The notes below the pieces were generated by a model. The model did no database searches, was not told the DNA's origin, and saw only the letters and a program-made list of their open reading frames with translations. From assembly GCF_046630315.1 (NCBI RefSeq), contig NZ_LQBD01000013.1, positions 1-64,000 of the forward strand: DNA of 64,000 nt. Reading direction: 5' to 3'. Each line of letters starts with the position of its first letter. Within the stretch, counting starts at the first letter, position 1. The DNA is from Brucella anthropi_A. Lineage in GTDB: Bacteria; Pseudomonadota; Alphaproteobacteria; Rhizobiales; Rhizobiaceae. Of the stretch, positions 25,249-34,213 are shown piece by piece. Both the position numbers and the translations under genes were made by a program.

Positions 25249-25961
25249 TCCAATTCGACCTGATGCCCGAACTGATAGCCGCCGCCGCGAATGGTGAGGA
25301 TTATCTGCGGGGAGCGCGGATCGTCGTTCAATTTGCGCCTGAGCCGGCTGATAAGGATATCGACGCTTCGATCATAACCGTAAACCGCCTGGTTTCCGGC
25401 CATTTCCATGAGCTGGTCGCGGCTGAGTATATGCTGCGAACTTTTGACGAAGGCTTCGAGCAGATTGAACTCGGCACTCGTCAGCTCGACGCGCACGTCC
25501 GACGGCGATGTAAGACGCCGCCGCGCGCAATCGAGCGTCCAGCCGGCAAAACGGTAGCTGTGCGTGACGGGGCGGCTTGGTCCACGGTTGTTCTCCAGCC
25601 GTCTTAGAACGGCGCGGATACGGGCGAGCAGTTCGCGCGGATCGAACGGCTTGGCCAGATAATCGTCCGCACCGATTTCAAGGCCCAGTATCTTGTCGGC
25701 GGCATCGGCAATCGCCGTCAGCATGATGATCGGCACGCGCGAATGGCGGCGGATATCCTGACATATCTCAATGCCGCTCTTGCCGGGCAGCATGACGTCG
25801 AGAATAATCAGATCGATGGCAGTGCGGCTCATCACATCATGCATCTCGTCGCCGCTATGGGCGACGGAAACGCGCATGCCGCGGCGTTTGAGGAATTCGT
25901 GCAGAAGGTCACGTATGTCCTTGTCGTCATCGACGATCAGAACGTGGGCGTCTTCTTTCAA
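25245..25961 (-). CDS. OmpR-family response regulator
   Basis: The receiver domain has the acidic pocket VDDDKD and the phospho-acceptor in LIILDVMLPGKSG. The winged-helix DNA-binding domain ends in YDRSVDILISRLRRKLNDDP and IRGGGYQF. No ATG start is available close to the receiver. I chose the TTG just before KEDAHVLIVDDD, which has GGAAG upstream; a longer in-frame TTG start at 26045 would add 28 residues of low-quality sequence. It is the partner of the adjacent EnvZ-like kinase. Two small exported-protein genes are divergent from it and are possible targets. Confidence 0.9.
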   Translation of the reverse strand: MKEDAHVLIVDDDKDIRDLLHEFLKRRGMRVSVAHSGDEMHDVMSRTAIDLIILDVMLPGKSGIEICQDIRRHSRVPIIMLTAIADAADKILGLEIGADDYLAKPFDPRELLARIRAVLRRLENNRGPSRPVTHSYRFAGWTLDCARRRLTSPSDVRVELTSAEFNLLEAFVKSSQHILSRDQLMEMAGNQAVYGYDRSVDILISRLRRKLNDDPRSPQIILTIRGGGYQFGHQVELE

Positions 25962-26169
25962 TTTGCAGCTTCCATAATAGCGTTCATTCCCTTGATAGTA
26001 GCGCCGGGATTGCGACGATAAAAAGCCTTTGGCTTCGGTTTTCAACCGACATCTGGCCGGCGCTACAATTCAGAAACAAATTGCAACAGACGCGAAAAAC
26101 AAGCGCAAACAAGGCGTGCAATAACGGTGTCGCTGAAGAAACTGAAGCCTATTGAAAGATCGAATTCGT

Positions 26170-26550
26170 ATGTATCGCTCGATTTTTATATCGAAAACAG
26201 CTGCGAGAGCGTTTCTTTCACCCCTTTGCCTTGCGGCCATGCTGTCTTTTCCGCTTCCCGACGGAGCAATGGCGGCACAGCTCATAACGCGCAGCGAACG
26301 GTGTGACAGGCTTCAGCATCAACTGCAAACCGCGCTTTCCGGTCGTGTCGAAACTCGGCGCGCCCGTCAGGCGGAAACCTTGCAGAAGCGAGGGATGAAG
26401 TTCTGCGCAAGCAGAAGAGAGGCGCAGGGCCTGCGAGCCTATGCCGAAGCCCTCAAACTTCTAGGGGTCAAACCCGACGTGGCCGACGCAGGCGGACAGG
26501 AAACTGCTTTACCTCCGGTGGGGAAGAACCCCAACGGAAAACCCAATTGA
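26170..26550 (+). CDS. Small exported hypothetical protein
   Basis: This protein of 126 residues has a Sec signal peptide (MYRSIFISKTAARAFLSPLC onward, probable cleavage after AMA-A near residue 36). The mature part is basic and helical with a few cysteines (SERCDRL, KFCASRR). No known domain was recognised. The ATG is preferred over an upstream TTG. It is divergent from the response regulator and directly precedes another small exported-protein gene. Confidence 0.62.
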   Translation: MYRSIFISKTAARAFLSPLCLAAMLSFPLPDGAMAAQLITRSERCDRLQHQLQTALSGRVETRRARQAETLQKRGMKFCASRREAQGLRAYAEALKLLGVKPDVADAGGQETALPPVGKNPNGKPN

Positions 26551-26561
26551 GGAACCGGAAA

Positions 26562-26765
26562 ATGAAGAAGTCGCTTATTTCTGCTCTCGGCATGGCTGTT
26601 GTTTTGGGTCTGTCCGCTCCTGTTCTGGCGGCGAGCGCTCCAAGCACCGCTCCGGCCGCTGCTTCGACGACCGTAAAGCATCATGTCAAGAAGACCGCTC
26701 CGGCCAAGAAGCTTAATAAGGCGAAGAAGCCGCACAAGAAGGCCGTTCCGGCCAAGAAGCACTAA
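26562..26765 (+). CDS. Small exported Lys/Ala/Pro-rich protein
   Basis: This 67-residue precursor has a signal peptide (MKKSLISALGMAVVLGLSAP, cleavage near VLA-A) and a mature tail of lysine, alanine and proline with repeated PAKK/KKA blocks, like a histone-H1 tail. The start is the ATG behind GAGG. Such small basic periplasmic proteins are common in Rhizobiales but poorly understood. It lies 11 bp after the previous small exported protein gene, so the two are probably co-transcribed, and a strong hairpin follows. Confidence 0.7.
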   Translation: MKKSLISALGMAVVLGLSAPVLAASAPSTAPAAASTTVKHHVKKTAPAKKLNKAKKPHKKAVPAKKH

Positions 26766-26822
26766 GTTTTGCGTGTTGTGCGATAACCGGCAAGCTCCCT
26801 CGCAGTCCGGTATTCGTCACAA

Positions 26823-26875
26823 AAGGCCGCTGCCTGTCGGACACAAGCTGTCCGATCTGCAGCGGCCTTCTTCTT
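26823..26875 (+). terminator. Terminator after the small exported-protein genes
   Basis: AAGGCCGCTGC (26823-26833) pairs with GCAGCGGCCTT (26859-26869); an inner CGGACA/TGTCCG stem extends it. CTTCTTTG follows. This is a strong two-part hairpin. Confidence 0.8.
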
Positions 26876-26956
26876 TGTCCGTCCGTCGGGAGTCCGGTCT
26901 TGCCGAAGCCATTCCAGCCGCCATATTCATCGGTTGGACCGTGAGGAAGAGTTCGG

Positions 26957-27313
26957 ATGACGACAATCGACCTGAAACGTATTTATGACGCTCCGTCGCC
27001 TGATGACGGCTACCGCGTGCTTGTGGACCGCGTCTGGCCGCGCGGTATGACGAAGGAGAAGGCAGATATCGACCTTTGGGCCAAGGATATCGCCCCTTCG
27101 ACCGATCTTCGCAAATGGTTCGGCCATGATCCCGAAAAATGGAATGATTTTCAGAAGAAATATCGGGCGGAACTGGAGGGCAACAGGCCAGCGCTGAAGA
27201 ATCTCATCAGCGAGGCCGAGGCAAGGGGCGGGCGTCTGACGCTGTTATATGGCGCAAGGGACGAAGAGCATAATCAGGCCGTTGTCCTGTATGCGTTCAT
27301 GCGGTCCCTGTAG
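26957..27313 (+). CDS. DUF488 family protein (YeaO-like)
   Basis: This 118-residue cytoplasmic protein shows the DUF488 hallmarks: YRVLVDRVWPRGMTKEKADI near the N terminus, a central WFGHDPEKW and LTLLYGARDEEHNQAVVL near the C terminus. Its biochemical role is unknown. It converges with a glutathione S-transferase gene, with only 5 bp between the stops. Confidence 0.88.
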   Translation: MTTIDLKRIYDAPSPDDGYRVLVDRVWPRGMTKEKADIDLWAKDIAPSTDLRKWFGHDPEKWNDFQKKYRAELEGNRPALKNLISEAEARGGRLTLLYGARDEEHNQAVVLYAFMRSL

Positions 27314-27318
27314 GGCAT

Positions 27319-27975
27319 TCAGTCCCTGCCTTCCTCGGGTGCTCCCAATGGAAACAGGTGACGGAACGGCCGGGCCTCATCAAGCGCACGGGCGTAACTT
27401 GGCCGCGCGAGCAGACGTTTGCGGTAGGCCCGCAGATTGGCGAATTTTTCGGGAATGGCATAGGTCCAGTCTGCATAAAGCAGGGAAGGCGCGGCGGCAC
27501 AGTCCGCGAGGCTGAAATCGTCGCCCACGACCCATTCCCGACCCTCCATATGCCGGTCCAGAAAAGCGTAAGCCGTGTCGAACGCCGCCCGCCAGCGATC
27601 TCCCCCGTCGTCATGTTCCCGGCCAATCGCAATATAGACAAGGCGTTGCTGGGGATAGTTTACGTAATTATCGAAGAAACGATCCCACATGCGCACATCC
27701 GCGCCGACCAGCGGTGCGGATGGGATCAGCCGCTTTGTGTGAGGATAGGCTGCTTCGAGATATTCGATGATGCCTGTTGCTTCGAAGACCAGTTTTCCAT
27801 TGTCCGTCAGGACCGGAAATTTGCCGAACGGCCAAAGCGCGGCGAATTCACTGGCCACCGGTTCGGTGCCGTCGAGCATGCCGGTTTCGAAAGCCAGGTC
27901 CTTTTCGTAGAAGGCCGTTATCGCCTTCTGGCAATAGGACGAGAAGGGATGAAGATAGAGTTTCAGCGTCATCAT
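27319..27975 (-). CDS. Glutathione S-transferase family protein
   Basis: This 218-residue protein has an N-terminal thioredoxin-like domain (LKLYLHPFSSYCQKAITAFY with Ser/Cys near the catalytic position; FPVLTDNGKLVFEATGIIEY with the cis-Pro and glutathione-binding region). The C-terminal all-helical domain contains the FSLADCAAAPSL motif. It probably conjugates or reduces small electrophiles. Its stop is next to that of the convergent DUF488 gene, and the start follows a GGAGG-like sequence. Confidence 0.9.
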   Translation of the reverse strand: MMTLKLYLHPFSSYCQKAITAFYEKDLAFETGMLDGTEPVASEFAALWPFGKFPVLTDNGKLVFEATGIIEYLEAAYPHTKRLIPSAPLVGADVRMWDRFFDNYVNYPQQRLVYIAIGREHDDGGDRWRAAFDTAYAFLDRHMEGREWVVGDDFSLADCAAAPSLLYADWTYAIPEKFANLRAYRKRLLARPSYARALDEARPFRHLFPLGAPEEGRD

Positions 27976-28004
27976 GATCCTCCCAGACAGATGGCAGATG
28001 AACG

Positions 28005-29357
28005 TCAGGCGCCGTTGGTGCGATAGTCCGCACGATTGATGCCATGACGCTGCATCTTATCGTAAAAGGTCTTTCGTGGAATACCGAGAGCTTCGATCGT
28101 TTCCTGGACATTGCCCTTATGGGCGGCAAGCGTTTCGCGGATCAGGGTTTCCTCGTAGCGCTCAAGCCGTTTTGGAAGGGGCTCCTGTGCACTGGCCGTG
28201 GGCTGTGGCGAATGGAGCGCTTTTGCAACGCCAAGAGCGACACGGTCGGCGAAATGGGCCAATTCTCGGACATTTCCCGGCCAGTTGTGGCTCATCAGGT
28301 GACGATGTGTCGCCGCATCGATTGCCGGAACCTCGCGATTGAAGCGTTTTGACGCCCGCGTCAGAAAATGCGCGAAAAGCAACGGGATGTCTTCCCGTCT
28401 TTCCCGCAGCGGCGGAATGGAAAGGGTGACGACATTCAGCCGGTAATACAGGTCTTCACGGAAATCACCCCTTTGCGCGGGATCGCCAAGGTCGATCTTT
28501 GCCGCCGCCACGACACGCAGATCGACGGGGCGAACCTCATTGGTGCCGAGCGGCGTAATCTCCCGCATTTCGAGAACACGCAGCAGTTTCACCTGTGTCG
28601 CAGCGGGCATGCTTTCGATTTCATCCAGAAACAATGTGCCGCGGCTTGCGTGCTCAATCCGTCCGAGCCGCTTTTTCTGCGCTCCGGTGAACGCACCGGC
28701 CTCATGACCGAACAATTCGCTTTCAATGACGGTTTCGGGCAGGGCGCCGCAGTTCAGCGCCACGAAATTGCCTTTGCGGCGGCGGCTCCACTTATGCAGG
28801 AGCTGCGCGACGACTTCCTTGCCGCTGCCGGTTTCCCCCGCCACAAGTACATCCACATCCGTGTCGGCTATGTTGCGCAAGGTTCGCCGCAGATTGTCCA
28901 TGGCCGGCGTCTGGCCGATCAGCGGCAGATCGCCCTCCACGTTCTCCGCCGCCTGTCGCAGCGCACGGTTTTCAAGGACAAGCTGGCGCTTCTCCCAGGC
29001 GCGGCGGATGCTGTGCACCAGCCTGTCGGCGGCAAAAGGCTTGGCGATGAAATCATAGGCACCGTCCTGAATGGCCTGTACGGCCATCGGAATATCTCCG
29101 TGACCGGTAATCAGGATCACGGGCAGATCGGAATCAATCGCCTTTATCCGTGCAAAGAATTGCAGGCCGTCGATATGCGGCATGCGGACATCGGTAACGA
29201 CAATGCCGTCATAATCGGGGGCAATCGTGCCCAACGCATCAAGAGCGTTGGAAAAATCGATAACCCTGAACCCGGCAAGCTCAAGCGTCTGGCGCGTAGC
29301 GCGGCGCAGCGCCCCATCGTCATCGACAAGAATAATGCAGGGTGAACTGTCCATCAT
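28005..29357 (-). CDS. dctD: C4-dicarboxylate response regulator, sigma-54 activator
   Basis: This NtrC-family activator of 450 residues has a receiver with TDVRMPHIDGLQFF, an AAA+ domain with Walker A GETGSGKEV and the sigma-54 contact loop GAFTGA, and a C-terminal Fis-type helix-turn-helix (ETIEALGIPRKTFYDKMQRH). The start chosen is the ATG overlapping the TGA of the upstream kinase gene (ATGA), giving the usual DctD length. Phosphorylated DctD would activate the dctA promoter about 2 kb away through the two sites upstream of it. Confidence 0.92.
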   Translation of the reverse strand: MMDSSPCIILVDDDGALRRATRQTLELAGFRVIDFSNALDALGTIAPDYDGIVVTDVRMPHIDGLQFFARIKAIDSDLPVILITGHGDIPMAVQAIQDGAYDFIAKPFAADRLVHSIRRAWEKRQLVLENRALRQAAENVEGDLPLIGQTPAMDNLRRTLRNIADTDVDVLVAGETGSGKEVVAQLLHKWSRRRKGNFVALNCGALPETVIESELFGHEAGAFTGAQKKRLGRIEHASRGTLFLDEIESMPAATQVKLLRVLEMREITPLGTNEVRPVDLRVVAAAKIDLGDPAQRGDFREDLYYRLNVVTLSIPPLRERREDIPLLFAHFLTRASKRFNREVPAIDAATHRHLMSHNWPGNVRELAHFADRVALGVAKALHSPQPTASAQEPLPKRLERYEETLIRETLAAHKGNVQETIEALGIPRKTFYDKMQRHGINRADYRTNGA

Positions 29358-31210
29358 GCTTTTCTCAATTCGATGTGGAAGGATGTGCCTTTGGTGCTGC
29401 TTTGTACGGATATGGTGCCGCCATAGTCCGTGACGATTTCCTTCACAATGACCAGACCCAGACCCAGACCTTTTTCCTTCGAGGTGTTGAAAGGCGAAAA
29501 CAGATTGTCGCGAATATGCTGCGGCATGCCAGGCCCATTGTCGCAAACCCTTATGACGACCTTGTCGCCCTCCACATGGGTCCGGACCTCAATTCGACCG
29601 TCATGTTCTTTTGAATCAACGGCTTCCAATGCATTCTGGAACAGGTTTATGAAAACCTGTTCCAGCCTGATCGAGGGGCCGATGACCTTGAGATCGGACG
29701 GCGGCAGCGCAATATCGAGTTGATCCATACGGCCGGAAAAACGGCTGCGCAACAATACGAGCGCGCTTGATATGACCTGACGGAGGGACGTCGGCTCGGA
29801 CGGGGAGCGTCCCTTTCGCGCGAGTGCTTTCAGATCCCCGGTTATGGTGCCGATACGCTCTGTCAGTGCGGCGATTTCGTTGAGGTTTTCGGCTGCATCC
29901 GAAAGCTGGTTTCGTTCGATGAACGTTTTTGCATTGTCCGCATAGGCGCGAATGGTCGCCACCGGCTGATTGATTTCGTGGGCCACTCCGGCAGCCACCT
30001 GTCCCATGATGGCAAGGCGGTTGGCATGAACGAGATCCTGCTGCACGCCCTGAAGCATGGTTTCGGTGCGGCGATGGTCGCTGATTTCCGCCTGCAATCT
30101 GTCTCGCGCGAGACTGAGATCACGGGTGCGTTCTTCGACCCGTTCTTCCAGTTCCATTCGCGTGCGCCGCGCATCGGCGATGCGGGCCGCCAGAATTTGC
30201 CTGCGCCGCAGAACCAGTCCGCTAATCATCGCAGCCGCAGCGAGAGCGATAAAAGTGAACAGGCGGGCCTCGCGTATAGCGGCGGGTATTTGCGGGCGAA
30301 TGGGTGCAAGGCTGTACATCTGCCATGGCGTGGAGGGCACATCCGAACGGATGGCCAGAAAATCCGTCTTGCGTGCATTGCCCGGCAGCAGGGCATCAAT
30401 CAGCAAAACATCGTCCCCGTCGATGGAATTGACCGATAATGGCAGCGGGCTGAGGTGCGTGTCGCCGAACTGCCGGCTATCGCGGATGGAGCGACGCTCA
30501 TCCTCCCCGATTGAACCGATGGTCATGAAGCGCCAGGAAGGCAGGCTTGTAATCAGAACGATATCGCGCTCATCCGTCACAAAGGTTGGCCGCCCGGCAT
30601 CGTTCCAGGCGCTTTCCAGCCGATCGAATTCCAGCTTGACGACGATCACGCCAAGCGGACCGTCCGGGCCGTCGACGCGGCGGGATATATAGAGTCCGGG
30701 ATGATTGCTGACATTGCCGAGCGCGAAATATTCAGTGCTGCCCTTCTTCAGTGCATCATGGAAATAGGGACGAAACTCATAGCTGTTGCCGACAAAGCTG
30801 TCCGGCTCCCGCCAGTTGCTTGCAGCGATGGCAATGCCATCCATTCCGACAAGATAGATGACAGCCGCCTGCGTGCCTTCCGCCAGCGTTTCCAGTTTAA
30901 GGTTCAGAGGATCGATCGTGGCGGCTGATTTATCCTGTAGCGCCATTTCCAGCGCCCGGTCCTTTGACAATACCAGAGGCAAGGCGCGCTGCTTGTCGAG
31001 AACGGCGCGCAACAGGGCTGTGTTCAGGTTGGCATCGATCCTTGTCTGTTCGCTCAGCGACAAAACGGCCTTGTCTCGCGCCATGTCACCGACGATCCAG
31101 AAGGCAAGCGCAAAAACCACGGCCCAAAACAACCCAAACAACGCCCATGTCCTGCGGTTGGAGTTTTTGGGGTGAGGCGGAGTGCCTGCGGCGGAATCAT
31201 TAGAAATCAT
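29354..31210 (-). CDS. dctB: C4-dicarboxylate sensor histidine kinase
   Basis: This 618-residue sensor has membrane segments at about 22-42 and 315-334 enclosing a periplasmic double-Cache/PAS-like sensor domain. A coiled coil (about 340-390), the H-box GVAHEINQPVATI with His411, and an ATPase domain with the NLFQNALEA and VCDNGPGMP boxes follow. It would sense succinate, fumarate or malate and phosphorylate DctD. It is divergent from dctA, and the intergenic region carries activator sites and a sigma-54 promoter. Confidence 0.93.
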   Translation of the reverse strand: MISNDSAAGTPPHPKNSNRRTWALFGLFWAVVFALAFWIVGDMARDKAVLSLSEQTRIDANLNTALLRAVLDKQRALPLVLSKDRALEMALQDKSAATIDPLNLKLETLAEGTQAAVIYLVGMDGIAIAASNWREPDSFVGNSYEFRPYFHDALKKGSTEYFALGNVSNHPGLYISRRVDGPDGPLGVIVVKLEFDRLESAWNDAGRPTFVTDERDIVLITSLPSWRFMTIGSIGEDERRSIRDSRQFGDTHLSPLPLSVNSIDGDDVLLIDALLPGNARKTDFLAIRSDVPSTPWQMYSLAPIRPQIPAAIREARLFTFIALAAAAMISGLVLRRRQILAARIADARRTRMELEERVEERTRDLSLARDRLQAEISDHRRTETMLQGVQQDLVHANRLAIMGQVAAGVAHEINQPVATIRAYADNAKTFIERNQLSDAAENLNEIAALTERIGTITGDLKALARKGRSPSEPTSLRQVISSALVLLRSRFSGRMDQLDIALPPSDLKVIGPSIRLEQVFINLFQNALEAVDSKEHDGRIEVRTHVEGDKVVIRVCDNGPGMPQHIRDNLFSPFNTSKEKGLGLGLVIVKEIVTDYGGTISVQSSTKGTSFHIELRKA

Positions 31211-31220
31211 TATCTCTATT

Positions 31221-31236
31221 GTGCATTATTTCGCAC
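31221..31236. promoter_or_regulatory. Upstream activator site 1 for DctD
   Basis: GTGCATTATTTCGCAC has the GTGC-N8-GCAC dyad also found at 31254-31269; the flanking T and A extend it. It lies about 120 bp upstream of the sigma-54 promoter. Rhizobial dctA promoters carry two such DctD sites. Confidence 0.7.
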
Positions 31237-31253
31237 ATTGCAGAAACAGAAAT

Positions 31254-31269
31254 GTGCGGTTGACCGCAC
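31254..31269. promoter_or_regulatory. Upstream activator site 2 for DctD
   Basis: GTGCGGTTGACCGCAC has perfect 7-bp arms around TG and the same GTGC-N8-GCAC form as site 1. The two centres are 33 bp apart, about three helical turns, so both dimers would face the same side. Confidence 0.78.
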
Positions 31270-31342
31270 TTATGCGCCCCAAAAATAACTGCGGAAACTA
31301 ATAAACACAAACAAAACAATGGTTTGAATGAAGGCGGTAAAC

Positions 31343-31358
31343 TGGCACGGAGATTGCA
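31343..31358 (+). promoter_or_regulatory. Sigma-54 (-24/-12) promoter of dctA
   Basis: TGGCACGGAGATTGCA matches the sigma-54 consensus TGGCACG-N4-TTGCW at every fixed position. It lies about 97 bp upstream of the dctA start, with the DctD sites 74-122 bp further upstream. Confidence 0.9.
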
Positions 31359-31454
31359 ATTCATAGGTCCAGCAGCGGTGGAAACCGTTGAAACTTGAGA
31401 CTGAAAGGCCCGGGAGGCTGGACAAGTTCCGTGCTGGGCCGAACGGAGGACATC

Positions 31455-32789
31455 ATGATTGCAACACCTTCCGGCACTGCGGCCGCGCCGCGCGGTCGGG
31501 TTCCTTTTTACAAGCATCTTTACGTACAGGTCTTGGTGGCCATCGCAGCCGGTATTCTGCTTGGCCATTTTTATCCGGAGCTTGGTGCGCAGCTTAAACC
31601 GCTTGGCGATGCGTTCATCAAACTCGTGAAGATGATAATCGCCCCTGTCATTTTCCTGACTGTCGCGACCGGCATTGCCGGGATGACCGATATGAAAAAA
31701 GTGGGCCGCGTTGCCGGCAAGGCAATGATCTATTTCCTGACATTCTCGACGCTGGCCCTGATTATCGGCCTTATCGTGGCCAATCTTGTGCAGCCGGGCG
31801 CCGGAATGCATATCGACCCGGCTTCGCTTGACCCGAAAGCGGTTGCGAATTATGCCGCCAAGGCGCATGAGCAGACCGTCACCGGCTTCTTGAGCAATAT
31901 TATCCCGACCACGATTGTCGGAGCTTTTGCGGAAGGCGACATTCTCCAGGTTCTGTTCATCTCGGTCCTGTTCGGCATCGCGCTTGCCCTGGTTGGCGAC
32001 AAGGGCAAGCCCGTGACCGACTTTCTCCAGGTTCTGACCGCGCCGGTTTTCAAGCTGGTTTCGATCCTCATGAAAGCGGCTCCGATCGGCGCTTTCGGTG
32101 CCATGGCTTTCACCATCGGCAAGTACGGCATCGGCTCGATTGCCAATCTCGCAATGCTGATCGGTACGTTCTATCTCACCTCACTGCTGTTCGTGCTTGT
32201 CGTTCTGGGTGCGGTCGCGCGCTATAACGGCTTTTCGATCCTCGCGCTCATCCGCTATATCAAGGAAGAACTGTTGCTCGTCCTGGGCACATCCTCGTCC
32301 GAAGCAGCCCTGCCCACGCTGATGGACAAGATGGAGAAGGCAGGCTGCAAGCGCTCGGTGGTCGGCCTTGTCATCCCGACGGGCTATTCGTTCAATCTGG
32401 ATGGCACAAACATCTACATGACGCTGGCCGCGCTTTTCATCGCGCAGGCAACCGATATTCCGCTGTCGCTCAGCGATGAGATTCTGCTTCTGCTGGTGGC
32501 GATGCTCAGCTCCAAGGGGGCCGCAGGCATTACGGGGGCCGGTTTTATCACGCTTGCCGCGACGCTGTCCGTCGTGCCGGCTGTTCCGGTCGCCGGTATG
32601 GCGCTGATCCTCGGCATCGATCGCTTCATGTCGGAATGCCGTGCGCTGACAAATCTTGTCGGCAATGCTGTTGCAACCATTGTCGTGGCGCGTTGGGAAA
32701 ACGAACTGGATACCGAAAAGCTTGCCGCCGCAATGAGCGGCAGGCCCGTTGTTGCGGATTTTGTTCCGCAGCTGGAGCCGGCCGAGTAA
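31455..32789 (+). CDS. dctA: C4-dicarboxylate transport protein (dicarboxylate:cation symporter)
   Basis: This 444-residue inner-membrane symporter takes up succinate, fumarate and malate. It shows the family motifs LVLGTSSSEAALPTLMDKME (the serine-rich hairpin) and GYSFNLDGTNIYMTLAALFI (about residue 315). The ATG follows CGGAGGACATC; an in-frame ATG 60 bp upstream lacks a ribosome-binding site. Transcription should start from the sigma-54 promoter under DctB/DctD control. A hairpin shared with the convergent ndh gene ends the unit. Confidence 0.96.
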   Translation: MIATPSGTAAAPRGRVPFYKHLYVQVLVAIAAGILLGHFYPELGAQLKPLGDAFIKLVKMIIAPVIFLTVATGIAGMTDMKKVGRVAGKAMIYFLTFSTLALIIGLIVANLVQPGAGMHIDPASLDPKAVANYAAKAHEQTVTGFLSNIIPTTIVGAFAEGDILQVLFISVLFGIALALVGDKGKPVTDFLQVLTAPVFKLVSILMKAAPIGAFGAMAFTIGKYGIGSIANLAMLIGTFYLTSLLFVLVVLGAVARYNGFSILALIRYIKEELLLVLGTSSSEAALPTLMDKMEKAGCKRSVVGLVIPTGYSFNLDGTNIYMTLAALFIAQATDIPLSLSDEILLLLVAMLSSKGAAGITGAGFITLAATLSVVPAVPVAGMALILGIDRFMSECRALTNLVGNAVATIVVARWENELDTEKLAAAMSGRPVVADFVPQLEPAE

Positions 32790-32811
32790 CAGCGCTATTC
32801 ATTTACAGGAA

Positions 32812-32840
32812 GAAATGGCCCGCTTCTGGCGGGCCGTTTC
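32812..32840. terminator. Bidirectional terminator between dctA and ndh
   Basis: GAAA-T-GGCCCGC and GCGGGCC-G-TTTC form a stem around a short TTCTG loop. A-rich and T-rich flanks on either side suit termination of both convergent transcripts. Confidence 0.8.
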
Positions 32841-34111
32841 TATTCAGTAATGGCAGGCTTGCCCTGTGTTATCAGTCGGGCACTATGCTGGCCTGAAATA
32901 TAGGTCCACAGCCAGCTCCAGGCGACGGCAGCACGGCTTCGCGTTCCGATGAGGAAGAAGATGTGCGCGATGCCCCAGAACCACCAGGCGATCAGTCCCT
33001 TGAGCTTGAAACGCCCCATATCGACCACGGCGGCACCCCTGCCGATGGTGGCCAGATTGCCCTGATGCCTGTAACGGAAGGGCATGGGCGGCGTTTTGCC
33101 TTCGACCCGGCTTCTGATGACCCTGGCAACATAGGCCCCTTGCTGTTTGGCTGCCGGAGCGATGCCGGGAACCGGCTTGCCATCCTCTCCTTCCACCCAG
33201 GCCGTATCCCCGATGACGAAGATATCGTAATGACCGGGAACGTTGAGGTTGGACAGGACCTTGACCCGTCCTGCACGGTCGCATTCAGCGTTCAGCCATG
33301 TCGCGGCGGGGGAGGCGGCAACGCCTGCCGCCCAGATCGCCGTGCGGCACGGAACGAATTCGTCGCCAATGGTTACGCCTTCGGCGGTGATGTCCCTGAC
33401 CGGAATTCCGAGCCGCACGTCCACGCCAAGTTTCTTCAGCGCGTTCAGGGCATAGTCGGACAGGTCCTCTGGAAATGCGGACAGAATGCGTGGGCCGGCT
33501 TCCAGCAGCATCACGCGTGTCTGCCGCGTGTCGATATTGCGAAATTCGGGCCGGATGGTCTGCTTGGCAAGCTCTGCGATAATGCCCGCAAGCTCGACGC
33601 CGGTTGGTCCCCCGCCCACAATGGCGAAAGTCAACAGCGCCTGTCGTTTGGCTTCGTCGGTTTCGCGTTCCGCCCGCTCGAAGGCCAGAAGCAGGCGCCG
33701 GCGAATGGTGGTCGCGTCCTCAAGCGCTTTCAGCCCCGGAGCCAGCGCTTCCCACTGATCATTGCCGAAATAGGCATGACGCGCTCCTGTGGCGAGCACC
33801 AGCATGTCATATGAAATCTCCGTGCCGTCTTCGAGCCGCACCAGGCGGTGCCCGGTATCGACGCCGGTGACTGTGCCGAGCAGCGTTGTCACCTCCCTGC
33901 GATCCTTGAACAGATGGCGGATCGGCCAGGCAATCTCCGACGTGGCAAGGATGGTCGTTGCAACCTGATAGAGCAGCGGCTGGAAAAGATGATGATTGCG
34001 CTGATCGACCAATGTTATCCGCACCCTGACATTGCGGAGATCGTGGATCAGTTGCAATCCGCCAAAGCCTGCGCCGACGACAACGATATGAGGTTCACGC
34101 TTTTTGCTCAT
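32840..34111 (-). CDS. ndh: Type II NADH:quinone oxidoreductase (NDH-2)
   Basis: This 423-residue flavoprotein has an N-terminal FAD-binding site (HIVVVGAGFGGLQLIHDL), an NADH-binding GxGxxG (FAIVGGGPTGVELAGIIAEL, about residue 165) and the second FAD motif DIFVIGDTAW. The C-terminal KGLIAWWFWGIAHIFFLIGT segment is a hydrophobic membrane anchor. It would pass electrons from NADH to quinone without pumping protons. It stands alone, convergent with dctA. Confidence 0.9.
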   Translation of the reverse strand: MSKKREPHIVVVGAGFGGLQLIHDLRNVRVRITLVDQRNHHLFQPLLYQVATTILATSEIAWPIRHLFKDRREVTTLLGTVTGVDTGHRLVRLEDGTEISYDMLVLATGARHAYFGNDQWEALAPGLKALEDATTIRRRLLLAFERAERETDEAKRQALLTFAIVGGGPTGVELAGIIAELAKQTIRPEFRNIDTRQTRVMLLEAGPRILSAFPEDLSDYALNALKKLGVDVRLGIPVRDITAEGVTIGDEFVPCRTAIWAAGVAASPAATWLNAECDRAGRVKVLSNLNVPGHYDIFVIGDTAWVEGEDGKPVPGIAPAAKQQGAYVARVIRSRVEGKTPPMPFRYRHQGNLATIGRGAAVVDMGRFKLKGLIAWWFWGIAHIFFLIGTRSRAAVAWSWLWTYISGQHSARLITQGKPAITE

Positions 34112-34213
34112 TATTTTCCGCCTGTTTTTCCTTTCTCAGTATGTAGGCTGTGGTGACGAAAAAGAAGAAAAAACAAGCGGGCATGAGCCGGGCGCAGTCA
34201 GCGCGTTCTGTCA

